Shown here one piece after another: positions 43,379 through 51,738 of a DNA stretch of 64,000 nucleotides (position 1 is the first letter of the stretch; each line of letters starts with the position of its first letter). Under the pieces are notes generated by a model that worked only from the letters and a program-made list of their open reading frames with translations, ran no database searches and was not told the DNA's origin. This DNA comes from Aldehydirespirator sp965116865 (GTDB lineage Bacteria; Actinomycetota; Acidimicrobiia; Acidimicrobiales; Aldehydirespiratoraceae), in the NCBI GenBank assembly GCA_965116865.1, contig OZ220727.1:1-64000 (forward strand). The letters are read 5' to 3'. The translations under genes were made by a program, and so were the position numbers.

Positions 43379-44254
43379 ATGTTCTCGCTGGTGGTCATGG
43401 CCGCCGGTGTCGGCCGGCGCTTCGGCGGTGACAAGCAGCTTGCCGCGGTCGGGCCGGACGGCGAGACCTTCCTCGACTACGCCGTCTCGGCGGCCGCGGC
43501 CGCGGGCGCATCCAAGGTGGTGCTGGTGGTGCGGTCGGAGATCGAGTCCGCCCTGCGCGACCATGTCGACGGGCGCCACGGAGCCCTTCGGCGTGCCGGC
43601 CTCGAGTTCGCCTACGTCCGGCAGGACGAGCACGGCCCGGCCCGGGCCGAGACCCGAGTCAAGCCTTGGGGCACCGCCCACGCGGTGCTGGTGGCTGCGG
43701 CCGAAGTCGACGGTCCCTTCGTGGTGTGCAACGCCGACGACTACTACGGCCCGGAGGCCGTGTCGGCCATGGCCGCCACAGCGACCGGCCTCGCCGACGA
43801 CGAGGCCGGCTTGTGCGGATACGCCATCGCACAGACACTCTCCGCGACGGGCGGCGTCAGCCGTGGCGTGTGCCGGGTGTCCGGGGACCGGCTCGCGGGA
43901 ATCGTCGAGCACCACGGAGTGGCCCGCCAGGCAGACGGCACGATCACCTCCTCGGAGCCCGCCGCCGTGCTCAGCGACGATGCCACTGTGTCCATGAACC
44001 TGTGGGCCTTCCCGCTCGCTGCGTTCGACTGGATCGGTGAGAGTTTCGAGCGGTTCCTCGACGCTCACGGACACGACACCGACTCGGAGTGCCTGCTTCC
44101 TGAGGCGGTCGCCGACCGGATGGCCCGGCGGGCGCTGTCCGTGAGAGTCGTGCCCACCGCCGAGTCGTGGATCGGGGTCACCAGTTCCGACGACCTGGCA
44201 GCGGCCCGAACCGCCTTGGCGGGCCGGTGGGCGGGAGGACGCCGAGCACGGTGA
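43379..44254 (+). CDS. Nucleotidyltransferase (NTP_transferase / MobA-like fold)
   Basis: A 291-residue protein beginning FSLVVMAAGVGRRFGGDKQL, the nucleotide-binding signature (GxG-x-R-x4-K) of sugar-phosphate and MobA-type nucleotidyltransferases. VVCNADDYYGPEAV supplies the metal-binding aspartates. Later segments (SMNLWAFPLAAFDWIGESFE, ESWIGVTSSDDL) match a family annotated as NTP-transferase-domain proteins, probably making an NDP-sugar or a phosphocholine-type head group. It starts at the ATG at 43379. Substrate cannot be assigned. Confidence 0.78.
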   Translation: MFSLVVMAAGVGRRFGGDKQLAAVGPDGETFLDYAVSAAAAAGASKVVLVVRSEIESALRDHVDGRHGALRRAGLEFAYVRQDEHGPARAETRVKPWGTAHAVLVAAAEVDGPFVVCNADDYYGPEAVSAMAATATGLADDEAGLCGYAIAQTLSATGGVSRGVCRVSGDRLAGIVEHHGVARQADGTITSSEPAAVLSDDATVSMNLWAFPLAAFDWIGESFERFLDAHGHDTDSECLLPEAVADRMARRALSVRVVPTAESWIGVTSSDDLAAARTALAGRWAGGRRAR

Positions 44255-44779
44255 CTGCGCCAAGCTGCTGGCCGGAGGGGCACAGCCTCATCCCGGGCCC
44301 CCGGCCAGGGCCGCCGGGTGCTCATCGAAGACGCCACCACCGACTGGCAGGAGGTCCCGACTGCCCGCCACCGCGCCACCGCGCTGCGCGAGGACACTCC
44401 CCTGACAACACCCATCCGAGCCACTTCGCCCGCTCCAGGCGTCTGTCGGCACTTGAGGTGATCGTCCATCCGCATCAGTTTCGGTGGATCCAGGCTGAGA
44501 TGACTCCTCCAAGGTCAGGGGGGATGCTCACATACTCGGATCCTCCGCTGGTTGGATGCCGATGTCGGCAACCGGCCGTTATGGCCGGTCGGTCGCGTCC
44601 ACGGGTGGAGGTTGCCGTGCTTCGGGAGCTTGCTCATTGCTCTTCCGGCGCAGCTCTTCCGGCGCAAAGGTTGCGTCCGGTGTGCCGGGGCAGGTAGGGT
44701 TGCGCCTGCCAGTCCAGGGTGGCAGCGGTCCCATTCGAGCGGGCCCGTGCTTGCAACGACGAAAGCAGGGGTGTTGAAG
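44255..44779. other. 525-bp gap with weak coding remnants
   Basis: No intact gene is visible. Around 44315-44440 the plus strand reads VLIEDATTDWQEVPTARHRA, which loosely resembles an N-terminal stretch of the IS1634-type transposase at 28.7 kb and may be an old fragment. The last ~100 bp form the leader of the secreted Ig-like protein, and a frame upstream of its signal peptide is open but has no coding features. Confidence 0.35.
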
Positions 44780-46705
44780 ATGCGGGGAGCGGATGAGGCC
44801 GAGTCTCGGTTCTGGGGTTGTGCCCGCTGGCTGCGTGTCGGTGTGTCGGCAGCGTTGTTGGCTGTTGCGGCGGCGGCTGTGCTGTCGTTGAGCGCGGCGG
44901 CGCAGGGGACTGCCACGCCGATCGCCGCCGTCGACTGCAACACCACCGCCGAAGTGGACGCCCTGACACATCCCGGCGCGCCGACAGGTTTCAGGCTGTG
45001 GCGCCACGGCGACGGCACCGGCTCGGCCGCCGGTCGCGGCTTCGGCTGGAGTTTCGATCCGCGGGTGGCGAATTCGGCTAGCCCCGTGGATGCGGGCAAT
45101 CCCGGCACTAGCGACGTGTGCAACAATGTGGCGAGCTACGAGGTGTGGTACAGCACCACCGAAGCCAACCTGTCCAGCCTGACCTCTGTCCAGCTGGCTG
45201 CCGCCGATCCCCCTGCGACGGTGACGGAAATAGAGCGCAACATGCCCATCTTGATGGACACATGGAGCAGTTGGGGCAACGCCCAGGGAAACATAGGCGT
45301 CGGGACCTACTACGCGATGCTGCGCGTCAACTTTCAGCGGATCTGCGGCATAGCCACGACCACCGACGATTCGCGCACCAATTACATCAACGAGGCGACC
45401 GACATGGTGCCCGCAGGAACCGAGACCGGCAATTCGGATGCCTGCGACGGGGTGCGCGGCGCATGGTCCAGCATAAAGAGCATCACTCTCCCCACCCCGA
45501 ACCCGACTGTCGCCAACGAGATCCCCGACCAGTCCGTGAGTCTGGGAGGCACGCTCGACTACTCGTTCCCCTCGGACACGTTCAGCAATGCGAACCGGCG
45601 CTACAAAGCGGTCGCAGTCGCATCTGACAGCCTCGCCGCCGCCAAGATCGACATGCCCGACTGGGTGACGGCCTATCCGGGTCTCCAGGAGGACCGCTAC
45701 GGCGCCATAGGCCAAGCGAGGCTCCGCAGGTTCACCGGCCGGCCGGGGGGCACCGAAAACCTCGGCGATTTGTATGTGAAAGTGACGGGCATCGATCCCT
45801 ACCACGGCTCGGTCTCGGACGTCTTCAAGATCACAGTCAGGAACCGTCCACCTGTATTTAACCCCATCGGCCTCCAGACCGCGACGGCCGGCCGGGGGTT
45901 CAGTCTTCGTGTCTCCGCCAGCGACCCCGACTGGCACAGTCTGACTTTTGCGCTTACCCAGAACCCCGGCGGCTGGCTACGTCTCATAAACGACCAGAGA
46001 CGCAGTGCCCTGCTCCAAGGCAGCCCCGGCCGTAGTGGAACCGGGTCTGTCACCATTGAAGTCACCGACGAATACGGTCTCACAGACTCGGAGACGTTCC
46101 GCATCGAAGTCACGAACAGCACACCGACAGTGCAGAACGAGATTCCCGACTGGGAGCCTACAGTCGGCTACCCCGCTAGCTACACTATCCGGGCTGATAC
46201 TTTCAACGACGCCGACGAACACCTCCTTACCTGGGAGGCGACTACAAAGCCCTCATGGCTCCACGTCGAGACAAGATTGGATGGGGGGCGGAATGCAGTC
46301 AGGCTTAAGGGAACACCTCCTAACGTCAATCCTGAAACAGTTGTCCTCACAGTCACCGACGAGGTCGGTGCCTCAGTGTCGGACACGTTCGAGATCAGGC
46401 CTGCGAACTCGGCCCCTACTATCATCACCGGGATCCCTGACAAGAGCGCGACAGCCGACACGGAATTGAGTTTCGAAGTCTTGGCGAGCAATTACTCCGA
46501 TGCTGACCGCCACCCGCTGACACTCGCTCTGAAAGCCGGAGGCCCCGCCTGGCTCAGCGGCACCAAAACCAACAGCGGGATCCGGCTCAGTGGCACGCCA
46601 ACGACGGGTACAGCATCAATGAGCGAAAGTGCCACCGTCACGGTCTCCGACCCCTACGGCGGATCAGTTGAGGATACATTCACGATCACGGTGGGGGGTC
46701 TATGA
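44780..46705 (+). CDS. Secreted protein with Ig/cadherin-like repeats
   Basis: A ~641-residue protein with a signal peptide (MRGADEAESRFWGCARWLRV, then a hydrophobic run AALLAVAAAAVLSLSAAAQG). An N-terminal ~210-residue domain (fibronectin-like, FRLWRHGDGTGS, YEVWYSTTEANL) is unique. Four CADG/putative-Ig repeats follow: NEIPDQSVSLGGTLDYSF, NRPPVFNPIGLQTATAGRGF, NEIPDWEPTVGYPASYTI and ITGIPDKSATADTELSFE, each ending in a TVSD/TVTDE-like strand. There is no SLH, LPXTG or transmembrane anchor, so it may be released or bind through the repeats. The start ATG at 44780 is nearest the signal peptide; the GTG at 44771 is also possible. The 3' end lies in a duplicated 37-bp sequence. Confidence 0.8.
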   Translation: MRGADEAESRFWGCARWLRVGVSAALLAVAAAAVLSLSAAAQGTATPIAAVDCNTTAEVDALTHPGAPTGFRLWRHGDGTGSAAGRGFGWSFDPRVANSASPVDAGNPGTSDVCNNVASYEVWYSTTEANLSSLTSVQLAAADPPATVTEIERNMPILMDTWSSWGNAQGNIGVGTYYAMLRVNFQRICGIATTTDDSRTNYINEATDMVPAGTETGNSDACDGVRGAWSSIKSITLPTPNPTVANEIPDQSVSLGGTLDYSFPSDTFSNANRRYKAVAVASDSLAAAKIDMPDWVTAYPGLQEDRYGAIGQARLRRFTGRPGGTENLGDLYVKVTGIDPYHGSVSDVFKITVRNRPPVFNPIGLQTATAGRGFSLRVSASDPDWHSLTFALTQNPGGWLRLINDQRRSALLQGSPGRSGTGSVTIEVTDEYGLTDSETFRIEVTNSTPTVQNEIPDWEPTVGYPASYTIRADTFNDADEHLLTWEATTKPSWLHVETRLDGGRNAVRLKGTPPNVNPETVVLTVTDEVGASVSDTFEIRPANSAPTIITGIPDKSATADTELSFEVLASNYSDADRHPLTLALKAGGPAWLSGTKTNSGIRLSGTPTTGTASMSESATVTVSDPYGGSVEDTFTITVGGL

Positions 46706-46808
46706 GGACCGGGAGTCGGTTGGCCTGACGCCTCGAACGACGGGTTGACCATGCGCCCGCCTGTCGCCGTCGGGTCTATGAGGACCGGGAGTCGGTTGGC
46801 CTGACGCC
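46696..46808. repeat. 37-bp repeat pair with 39-bp insert at a gene 3' end
   Basis: The 37-bp sequence beginning gggtctatgaggaccgggag occurs at 46696-46732 and 46772-46808, exactly. It includes the TGA stop (46703-46705) of the secreted Ig-like protein. The 39-bp insert between is not repeated. Confidence 0.9.
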
Positions 46809-47010
46809 GCTCTGGCGGAGGTGCTGGGCCGATCAGGCGGCCCGCTGGGCACGGCACCGGGGCCGAGGGTCGCCTTGGCCTCCAACGGGCGGTGATGCTC
46901 AACACTGGCCTGTCGGCGTCTCGTCTCGGCGGCGGGCACTCCGGAGCACCTGCCGAGCAGCTCGCGTCGAGACCTCGGCGGGCCCGGCACGGCCACCCGG
47001 ACGGTGGCGT

Positions 47011-47087
47011 CCTACGACGAGGTCCGAGCCCTGTTACACGCCGCCAAACCTGACCGGGCACTCCTCGACACCCTCACTCCACCCTGA
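47011..47087 (+). pseudogene. Possible ISL3-type transposase C-terminal scrap
   Basis: The plus strand reads VASYDEVRALLHAAKPDRAL, then LDTLTPP and stop. This resembles the ISL3 C-terminus seen at 32.2 kb (DYRIRALLYADRPNRTLLDT). Only ~25 residues align by eye, so the call is weak. The 205 bp before it (46809-47010) show nothing recognisable. Confidence 0.3.
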
Positions 47088-47106
47088 AAAGCGAAGAGCC
47101 GGATTG

Positions 47107-47280
47107 ATGACCTTCGAGTGGCCGGCCTTCACGGCCACCGGCATGGCACACCCCGACATCCGGCCCGCTCCGGGCCTGAGCGGACACACCCGGGCAGTCG
47201 TGTCCGAACTGGGTCTCGACGCCGCCGCCGTCGACGACCTCATCGCCAGAGGGGGCGTGGAGGCAAGCAAGCTAGGTTAA
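47107..47280 (+). pseudogene. CaiB/BaiF (class III) CoA-transferase C-terminal fragment
   Basis: A 57-residue frame from the ATG at 47107 ends in PDIRPAPGLSGHTRAVVSEL, then GLDAAAVDDLIARGGV. This matches the conserved C-terminal tail of class III CoA-transferases (PxLGEHTxEVLxELG...IxxLxxxGVV). The preceding ~350 residues are absent, so it is a remnant. A locally AT-rich stretch (47281-47345) follows and may contain the promoter of the next small gene. Confidence 0.65.
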
Positions 47281-47398
47281 AATGATCTATATAGGAGAAT
47301 GTAGTTTGAAAACAGCATGAAAGCACTATAGTGATGTCGGATGCACAGAGCATTTGCGCATCCATCGATTGTTGGCTAGAGTAGCTGGAGGAGCATTC

Positions 47399-47746
47399 AT
47401 GGACCCTTCGATCACCGCTGCACTCATCGGCATTTTCGGCACCGCCGCCATCGGCGGGCTGGGATTCATCTTCACCGGCCTGCGGACCGGCATCCAGGAG
47501 AACGGCATCCGAATCGGCAGGCTCGAGGAGCGTGTCGGCGGGCTCGAGGAGCGTGTCGGCGGGCTCGAGGAGCGTGTCGGCGGGCTCGAGGAGCGTGTCG
47601 GCAGGCTCGAGGAGCGCACTGTCTTCGAGTTCGAGCAGATCAAGGAGGTGCTGGCCCGGATCGAGGCCACCCAGACGGAGCAGGGCCGCCAGATAGAGGA
47701 GCAGGGCCGCCAGATAGAGAAGCTGTCCGGCGGCGACCTTGCCTGA
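47399..47746 (+). CDS. Small membrane-anchored coiled-coil protein
   Basis: A 115-residue protein with one N-terminal transmembrane helix (SITAALIGIFGTAAIGGLGF). A coiled coil follows, built from five near-identical 21-bp units encoding the heptad RVGGLEE, then EFEQIKEVLARIEATQTEQG and RQIEEQGRQIEKL. The ATG at 47399 has GGAGGA in front. The exact heptads suggest recent expansion. A similar architecture is seen in the protein at 62053-62646. Function unknown; possibly a membrane scaffold. Confidence 0.65.
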   Translation: MDPSITAALIGIFGTAAIGGLGFIFTGLRTGIQENGIRIGRLEERVGGLEERVGGLEERVGGLEERVGRLEERTVFEFEQIKEVLARIEATQTEQGRQIEEQGRQIEKLSGGDLA

Positions 47747-47813
47747 CGGTCCGTCTCGCCTTCGGGGCGTGTCTAGCCGTTGGCCGGGCGACCGGACCCG
47801 CGGGCCGCGGATC

Positions 47814-49124
47814 TCAGCCGGCTTCGCTGTGCGTGACCGGCTCCTCGCCCATCCACTCTCGCAAGGTGTTCTTGAGCTTGGTCTGCTGGATGAACAGGTC
47901 GTGCTCCACGCCGGAGGCGCCTGAGGGCTGCGGCGCCTTGAAGTAGAAGCTCAGCCACTCCTGCACGCCCGACTCGCCGGCACGGGCGGCCAGGTCCATG
48001 AACAGGGCCAGGTCGAGCACGATCGGGGCGGCCAAGATCGAGTCCCGACACAGGAAATCGACCTTGATCTGCATCGGGTAGCCGAGCCATCCGAAGATGT
48101 CGATGTTGTCCCAGCCCTCCTTGTTGTCGCCGCGCGGCGGGTAGTAGTTGATGCGCACCACGTGGTGGATCTCGTCGTAGAGGTCGGGGTAGAGCTCGGG
48201 CTGCAGGATCGTGCCGAGAACACCCAGCTTGGAGACCTCCTTGGTCTTGAAGTTCTCGGGGGCGTCGAGCACCTCGCCGTCGCGGTTGCCCAGGATGTTG
48301 GTTGAGTACCAGCCCCGCAGGCCCAGCATCCGGGCTTTGAGGCCGGGCGCGATCAGCGTCTTCATCAGGGTCTGGCCCGTCTTGAAGTCCTTGCCGGCGA
48401 TGGGCACGCCCCGGATGCGGGACAGCTCGTCCATGCACGGCAGGTCCACGGTGAGGTTAGGGGCGCCGTTGGCGAAGGGCACGTCGCTCTGCAGCGCCGC
48501 GTAGGCGTAGATCTGGCTGGGGGCGATGGCATCGTCGTCGGCCTTCAGTCCCGCTTCGAACGTCTCGACGGAGGCATGCACGTCGGTCGGTTCCGAGTAC
48601 GCCTCGGTGGACCCGCACCACACCATCACCAGCCGGTCGCACTCGTGGGCGCCGCGGTAGCTCTCGATGTCGTCCATCAGCGCCTGGGCCTGGTCCCACT
48701 TGGACGTCTGGGGCTTCACTCGCACGCCGTCGAGGCGGCTGACCCAACGCCCGTCGAACACTGCGTCCATGGCCACCACACCCTCCAGCTCGGCGGAGAT
48801 GGCCCCCAGCTCGCGCTCCTCCAGCACGCCGCAGGCGCGGGCCGCCTCCAGCACGTTGGCCGACAGGGGGTCCCAGCCGCCGAACACCAGGTCGGCCAGC
48901 CCGGCCAGCGGCACGAACTCCCGGATGAGCGGGTTGCGGTTCTCGGCCTTGGTGCCGAGACGGATGTGGGCCATCTGGCTGAGCGAGCCGATGGGGGGGC
49001 TCAGGCCTCGCCGGGCTGCGATAACGCCGGCGACGAAGGTGGACGCCACCGCCCCCATTCCCGGTGTGAGCACCCCCAGATTGCCGGCCGCGGGGGCGAT
49101 ATGCCGGGCTGACGCGACGGTCAT
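47814..49124 (-). CDS. ino1: Inositol-3-phosphate synthase family protein
   Basis: This enzyme makes 1L-myo-inositol-1-phosphate from glucose-6-phosphate with NAD. The 436-residue protein has the glycine-rich NAD site LGVLTPGMGAVASTFVAGV, GSLSQMAHIRLG, LVFGGWDPLSANVLEAA, VMVWCGSTEAY and the conserved block GKDFKTGQTLMKTLIAPGL, then STNILGNRDGEVL. The group is the longer actinobacterial type, which feeds phosphatidylinositol and mycothiol-type products. I start at the ATG at 49124 (MTVASARHI); an upstream frame to 49187 has no features. It stands alone, with a dispersed element copy upstream. Confidence 0.88.
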   Translation of the reverse strand: MTVASARHIAPAAGNLGVLTPGMGAVASTFVAGVIAARRGLSPPIGSLSQMAHIRLGTKAENRNPLIREFVPLAGLADLVFGGWDPLSANVLEAARACGVLEERELGAISAELEGVVAMDAVFDGRWVSRLDGVRVKPQTSKWDQAQALMDDIESYRGAHECDRLVMVWCGSTEAYSEPTDVHASVETFEAGLKADDDAIAPSQIYAYAALQSDVPFANGAPNLTVDLPCMDELSRIRGVPIAGKDFKTGQTLMKTLIAPGLKARMLGLRGWYSTNILGNRDGEVLDAPENFKTKEVSKLGVLGTILQPELYPDLYDEIHHVVRINYYPPRGDNKEGWDNIDIFGWLGYPMQIKVDFLCRDSILAAPIVLDLALFMDLAARAGESGVQEWLSFYFKAPQPSGASGVEHDLFIQQTKLKNTLREWMGEEPVTHSEAG

Positions 49125-49207
49125 GGCCAACAGGATAGGCGTCGGTTCGGTCGGGCAGGCCCGCCGACGCGCATCGGCCGCATGCACTTGACGCAGTCGG
49201 GTGCCCT

Positions 49208-49347
49208 AGAACGAGCGCAAACAGGTGAGAGTCAGTGGTGTCGCAGCGGTGTCATTCCCGCTCTTGTTCGCTGCGACCTGAGGGCCGCTCGGGTCATGGC
49301 CTCGCCCGTATGCAGCCGATCAGCTCGCCTATCCGCTCGGCCTCTTG
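49208..49347 (-). repeat. Dispersed structured element, copy D
   Basis: It contains GTCGCAGCGGTGTCATTCCC, the paired CGCTGCGA 20 bases later (perfect 8-bp stem), the GGGCCGCTCGGGTCATGGCC block and the TATCCGCTCGGCCTCT end. Same orientation as copy A. It lies in the 405-bp gap between ino1 and the MaoC gene. Confidence 0.85.
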
Positions 49348-49394
49348 CAGCGGCACAACTGCGCCTATCTCGAGGAGGGTGGGGCTGTCGGCGC

Positions 49395-49503
49395 CGTCGC
49401 GGCGGGGGTTTGGCGGTAGCTTGAGGCCGTCGGGAATATGGACGTGAGCGACAATCCGGCGCTCAGCGTCGCGGCGGGGGTGTGGCGGTAGCTTGACGCC
49501 GTC
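49395..49503. repeat. 37-bp repeat pair with 35-bp insert
   Basis: A 37-bp sequence beginning cgtcgcggcgggggt occurs at 49395-49431 and 49467-49503 with two mismatches. The insert at 49432-49466 is 35 bp and unique. The second copy ends 26 bp before the MaoC start codon, so it duplicates part of that gene's leader. Confidence 0.88.
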
Positions 49504-49529
49504 TGTCGCAGCTACGAGAGGGGTGCCGC

Positions 49530-50006
49530 ATGAGCAGCGCCGAGGCCGCGTTCGCGGTCTTGAAGGCCCAGGAGGGCACCGAGCGAGGGCACGGCGACTG
49601 GTTCGAGATCACCCAGGAGCAGATCAGCGCCTTCGCCGACTGCACCGTCGACCACCAGTTCATCCACATCGACGAGGAGCGGGCCAAGGCCGAGACACCG
49701 TTCGGCGGCACCATCGCTCACGGCTTCCTCACGCTGTCGATGCTCACCCACCTGATGCAGTCGGTTCCATCGGACACCCCGCGGCTCGCCGGGATGGTCA
49801 TGGGAATCAACTACGGCCTCGACCGGGTCCGGTTCATCAGCCCCGTCAGCCGGGGCGAGCGGGTGCGGGCCCACGCCACGGTCGAGTCGGTGGAGCTGAA
49901 GCCGGCCTCCGTGCAGACGGTCACCTCCATCACGATCGAGATCGAGGGCGGATCGAAGCCCGCCCTTGTGGCCGAATGGGTGACCCGGACGGTGTTCGAC
50001 TCGTGA
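49530..50006 (+). CDS. MaoC-like (R)-specific enoyl-CoA hydratase
   Basis: A 158-residue hot-dog-fold protein. TQEQISAFADCTVDHQFIHI contains the catalytic Asp-His pair of the MaoC hydratase motif, followed by FGGTIAHGFLTLS. The rest (GINYGLDRVRFISPVSRGER VRAHATVES) is typical. It should hydrate trans-2-enoyl-CoA to (R)-3-hydroxyacyl-CoA in fatty-acid or PHA metabolism. It starts at the ATG at 49530 after GAGAGGGG. Confidence 0.85.
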   Translation: MSSAEAAFAVLKAQEGTERGHGDWFEITQEQISAFADCTVDHQFIHIDEERAKAETPFGGTIAHGFLTLSMLTHLMQSVPSDTPRLAGMVMGINYGLDRVRFISPVSRGERVRAHATVESVELKPASVQTVTSITIEIEGGSKPALVAEWVTRTVFDS

Positions 50007-50164
50007 GGGCCGCCGGTACCGCGCCAAGAGGAGACGCGAGCCGACGAACACCGGTCGCGCTGCTGCCCCTAGCAGACCGTTGAGCAAGTCGTTTGGTGGC
50101 GGCGGTCGGGCGGGCAGTTTGGTCTGTGTTGGTGTGGGTGGGTCGTTGTGGTTGTCGGCCGGTG

Positions 50165-50265
50165 GTACCGGTTAAGGAGTTGCCTGAGCCGCAGTTCATC
50201 GACAAGGTCAGAGGCATAGTGGGGCTGCATCTGAACCCACCGGAGGCGGCGGTGGTGCTTTGTGT
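50165..50265 (+). pseudogene. IS630-family transposase fragment
   Basis: The plus strand reads VKELPEPQFIDKVRGIVGLH, then LNPPEAAVVLCV. This matches the segment just before the first DDE aspartate region of IS630-type transposases (DPxFxxKVRDIVGLYLxPPExAxVLCVDEK). Only ~34 residues survive; the sequence then loses similarity. The remainder of the 392-bp gap between maoC and ccmA shows nothing else recognisable. Confidence 0.65.
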
Positions 50266-50398
50266 GGGCATGCGCCTGCCTGCTCAGCCCCTTAGCGCGG
50301 GATGGGCCAGTTTCGGTGCTGCCATCGGGAGGGGCTGCGTGCTCCGTTAGGTTGACCACGGTGCGCGGCCTGTTGCCCATCTCGACCCGGCCTCGACC

Positions 50399-51046
50399 GT
50401 GAGCGTCGTTCGCTTGAGCGGCGCGGTCGTGCTGCTGGGGGGATTCCCGGCGCTGGCCGGAGTCGACTTGGAGGTCGGCCGGGGTGAGGTAGTGCTCGTG
50501 CAGGGGCCCAACGGAGCGGGCAAGTCGACGCTGCTGCACCTGTGCGCGGGTCTGTTGCGTCTCGCTGAGGGAAACGGCGAGGTTCTGGGCTGCGACCTGG
50601 GCGCTGAGCGGACCGCGGTGCGGCGCCGGGTCGGGCTGCTGGGCCACGACACCGCGCTCTACGGGGAGTTGAGCGCGGTCGAGAACTTGCATCTGTGGGC
50701 TCAGGCGTTGCGGGTGGGCGAGACCGACGCGGCGGGCGCGCTCGATCGTCTGGCCCTGCCTCCGCGGCTGCGCGGCGTCCCTGTCGACCGGCTGTCGGCG
50801 GGCCAGAGGCGCCGGGTGGCGCTGGCGTCCATCGTGGTGCGTCGTCCCGAATTGTGGCTGCTCGACGAGCCCCACGCCGGACTCGACGCCGCGGGCCGCG
50901 AGATCGTGGACGGCATCGTGGCGGACGCGGCCGGATCCGGCGCTGCGGTCGTGCTGGCCTCCCACGAGACGGGACCGGCCGGACACCTCGCAAACCGCAC
51001 GGCTGCGCTGGCCGGCGGCACTCTGTCGGAGGGAGCGCGTCCGTGA
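50399..51046 (+). CDS. ccmA: CcmA, heme exporter ATP-binding subunit
   Basis: The ABC ATPase of System I cytochrome c maturation; it drives release of holo-CcmE from CcmC. The 215-residue product has Walker A GPNGAGKSTLL near residue 36, the signature LSAGQRRRVALA, Walker B LWLLDEPHAGLD and switch histidine SHET. The GTG at 50399 begins a run of eight ccm genes. Its TGA overlaps the ccmB GTG by 4 bp (GTGA), so the operon is translationally coupled from the start. Confidence 0.92.
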   Translation: MSVVRLSGAVVLLGGFPALAGVDLEVGRGEVVLVQGPNGAGKSTLLHLCAGLLRLAEGNGEVLGCDLGAERTAVRRRVGLLGHDTALYGELSAVENLHLWAQALRVGETDAAGALDRLALPPRLRGVPVDRLSAGQRRRVALASIVVRRPELWLLDEPHAGLDAAGREIVDGIVADAAGSGAAVVLASHETGPAGHLANRTAALAGGTLSEGARP

Positions 51047-51738
51047 GCGCCTGGCGCGACTTGAGCATGTTCGCGGGTGACGCCGTGCTGGTGGCGGCCA
51101 AGGATCTGCGCATCGAGTGGCGGGCCCGCACCACGCTCGGCCAGATCCTGCCGTTCGCGGTGCTGGTGCTGGTGCTGTTCGGGTTCGCCCTGGATGCCAA
51201 CCGGCCCACCCTGCGACTGGCCACGCCGGGTCTGCTGTGGATGACGGTGCTGTTCGCCACCGTGGTGGCGGTGCAGCGGTCCGTGGCTGTGGAGTCCAGC
51301 GACGGGGCCGGGCGGATGCTGCTGCTCAGCGGGATGGCCCCGGCGGCCGCGTTCACGGGCAAGGCCGCGGCGGTGGCGGTGCAGTTGCTGGTCGTGGAGG
51401 CGCTGCTGGTGCCGGGCGCCGTGCTGCTCTACGACGCCGATATCGAGTCGGCGCCGGTGCTGATCGCCGCTTGTGTCGCCGCGACGGCGGGCCTGGCCGC
51501 CGCCGGTAGCCTGCTCGGTGCTGTGGTAGCAGGAGTGCGAGCCCATCAGACGGTCCTGCCGATCCTGCTGCTTCCAGTGTCGGCGCCGGTGCTGATCGCC
51601 GCCACACGGGCCTTCGCTGACGGGTTCGGAACGGTCGCGGTGAACGGATGGTCCTGGGTCGGCCTGCTGACCGGGTTCGCGGCGGTGAACGTGCTGGCGG
51701 GCGCGGTCGTCTACGGCCCGCTGCTTGAGGACACATGA
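51043..51738 (+). CDS. ccmB: CcmB, heme exporter membrane subunit
   Basis: A 231-residue membrane protein with about six helices, including ILPFAVLVLVLFGFALD, LWMTVLFATVVAVQRSVAVE and TVLPILLLPVSAPVLIAATR. This is the CcmB pattern, partner of CcmA and CcmC in the release of heme-loaded CcmE. It starts with a GTG (51043) overlapping the ccmA stop, and its own stop overlaps the ccmC ATG. The conserved FFLL-type segment of proteobacterial CcmB is only loosely kept. Confidence 0.88.
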   Translation: MSAWRDLSMFAGDAVLVAAKDLRIEWRARTTLGQILPFAVLVLVLFGFALDANRPTLRLATPGLLWMTVLFATVVAVQRSVAVESSDGAGRMLLLSGMAPAAAFTGKAAAVAVQLLVVEALLVPGAVLLYDADIESAPVLIAACVAATAGLAAAGSLLGAVVAGVRAHQTVLPILLLPVSAPVLIAATRAFADGFGTVAVNGWSWVGLLTGFAAVNVLAGAVVYGPLLEDT

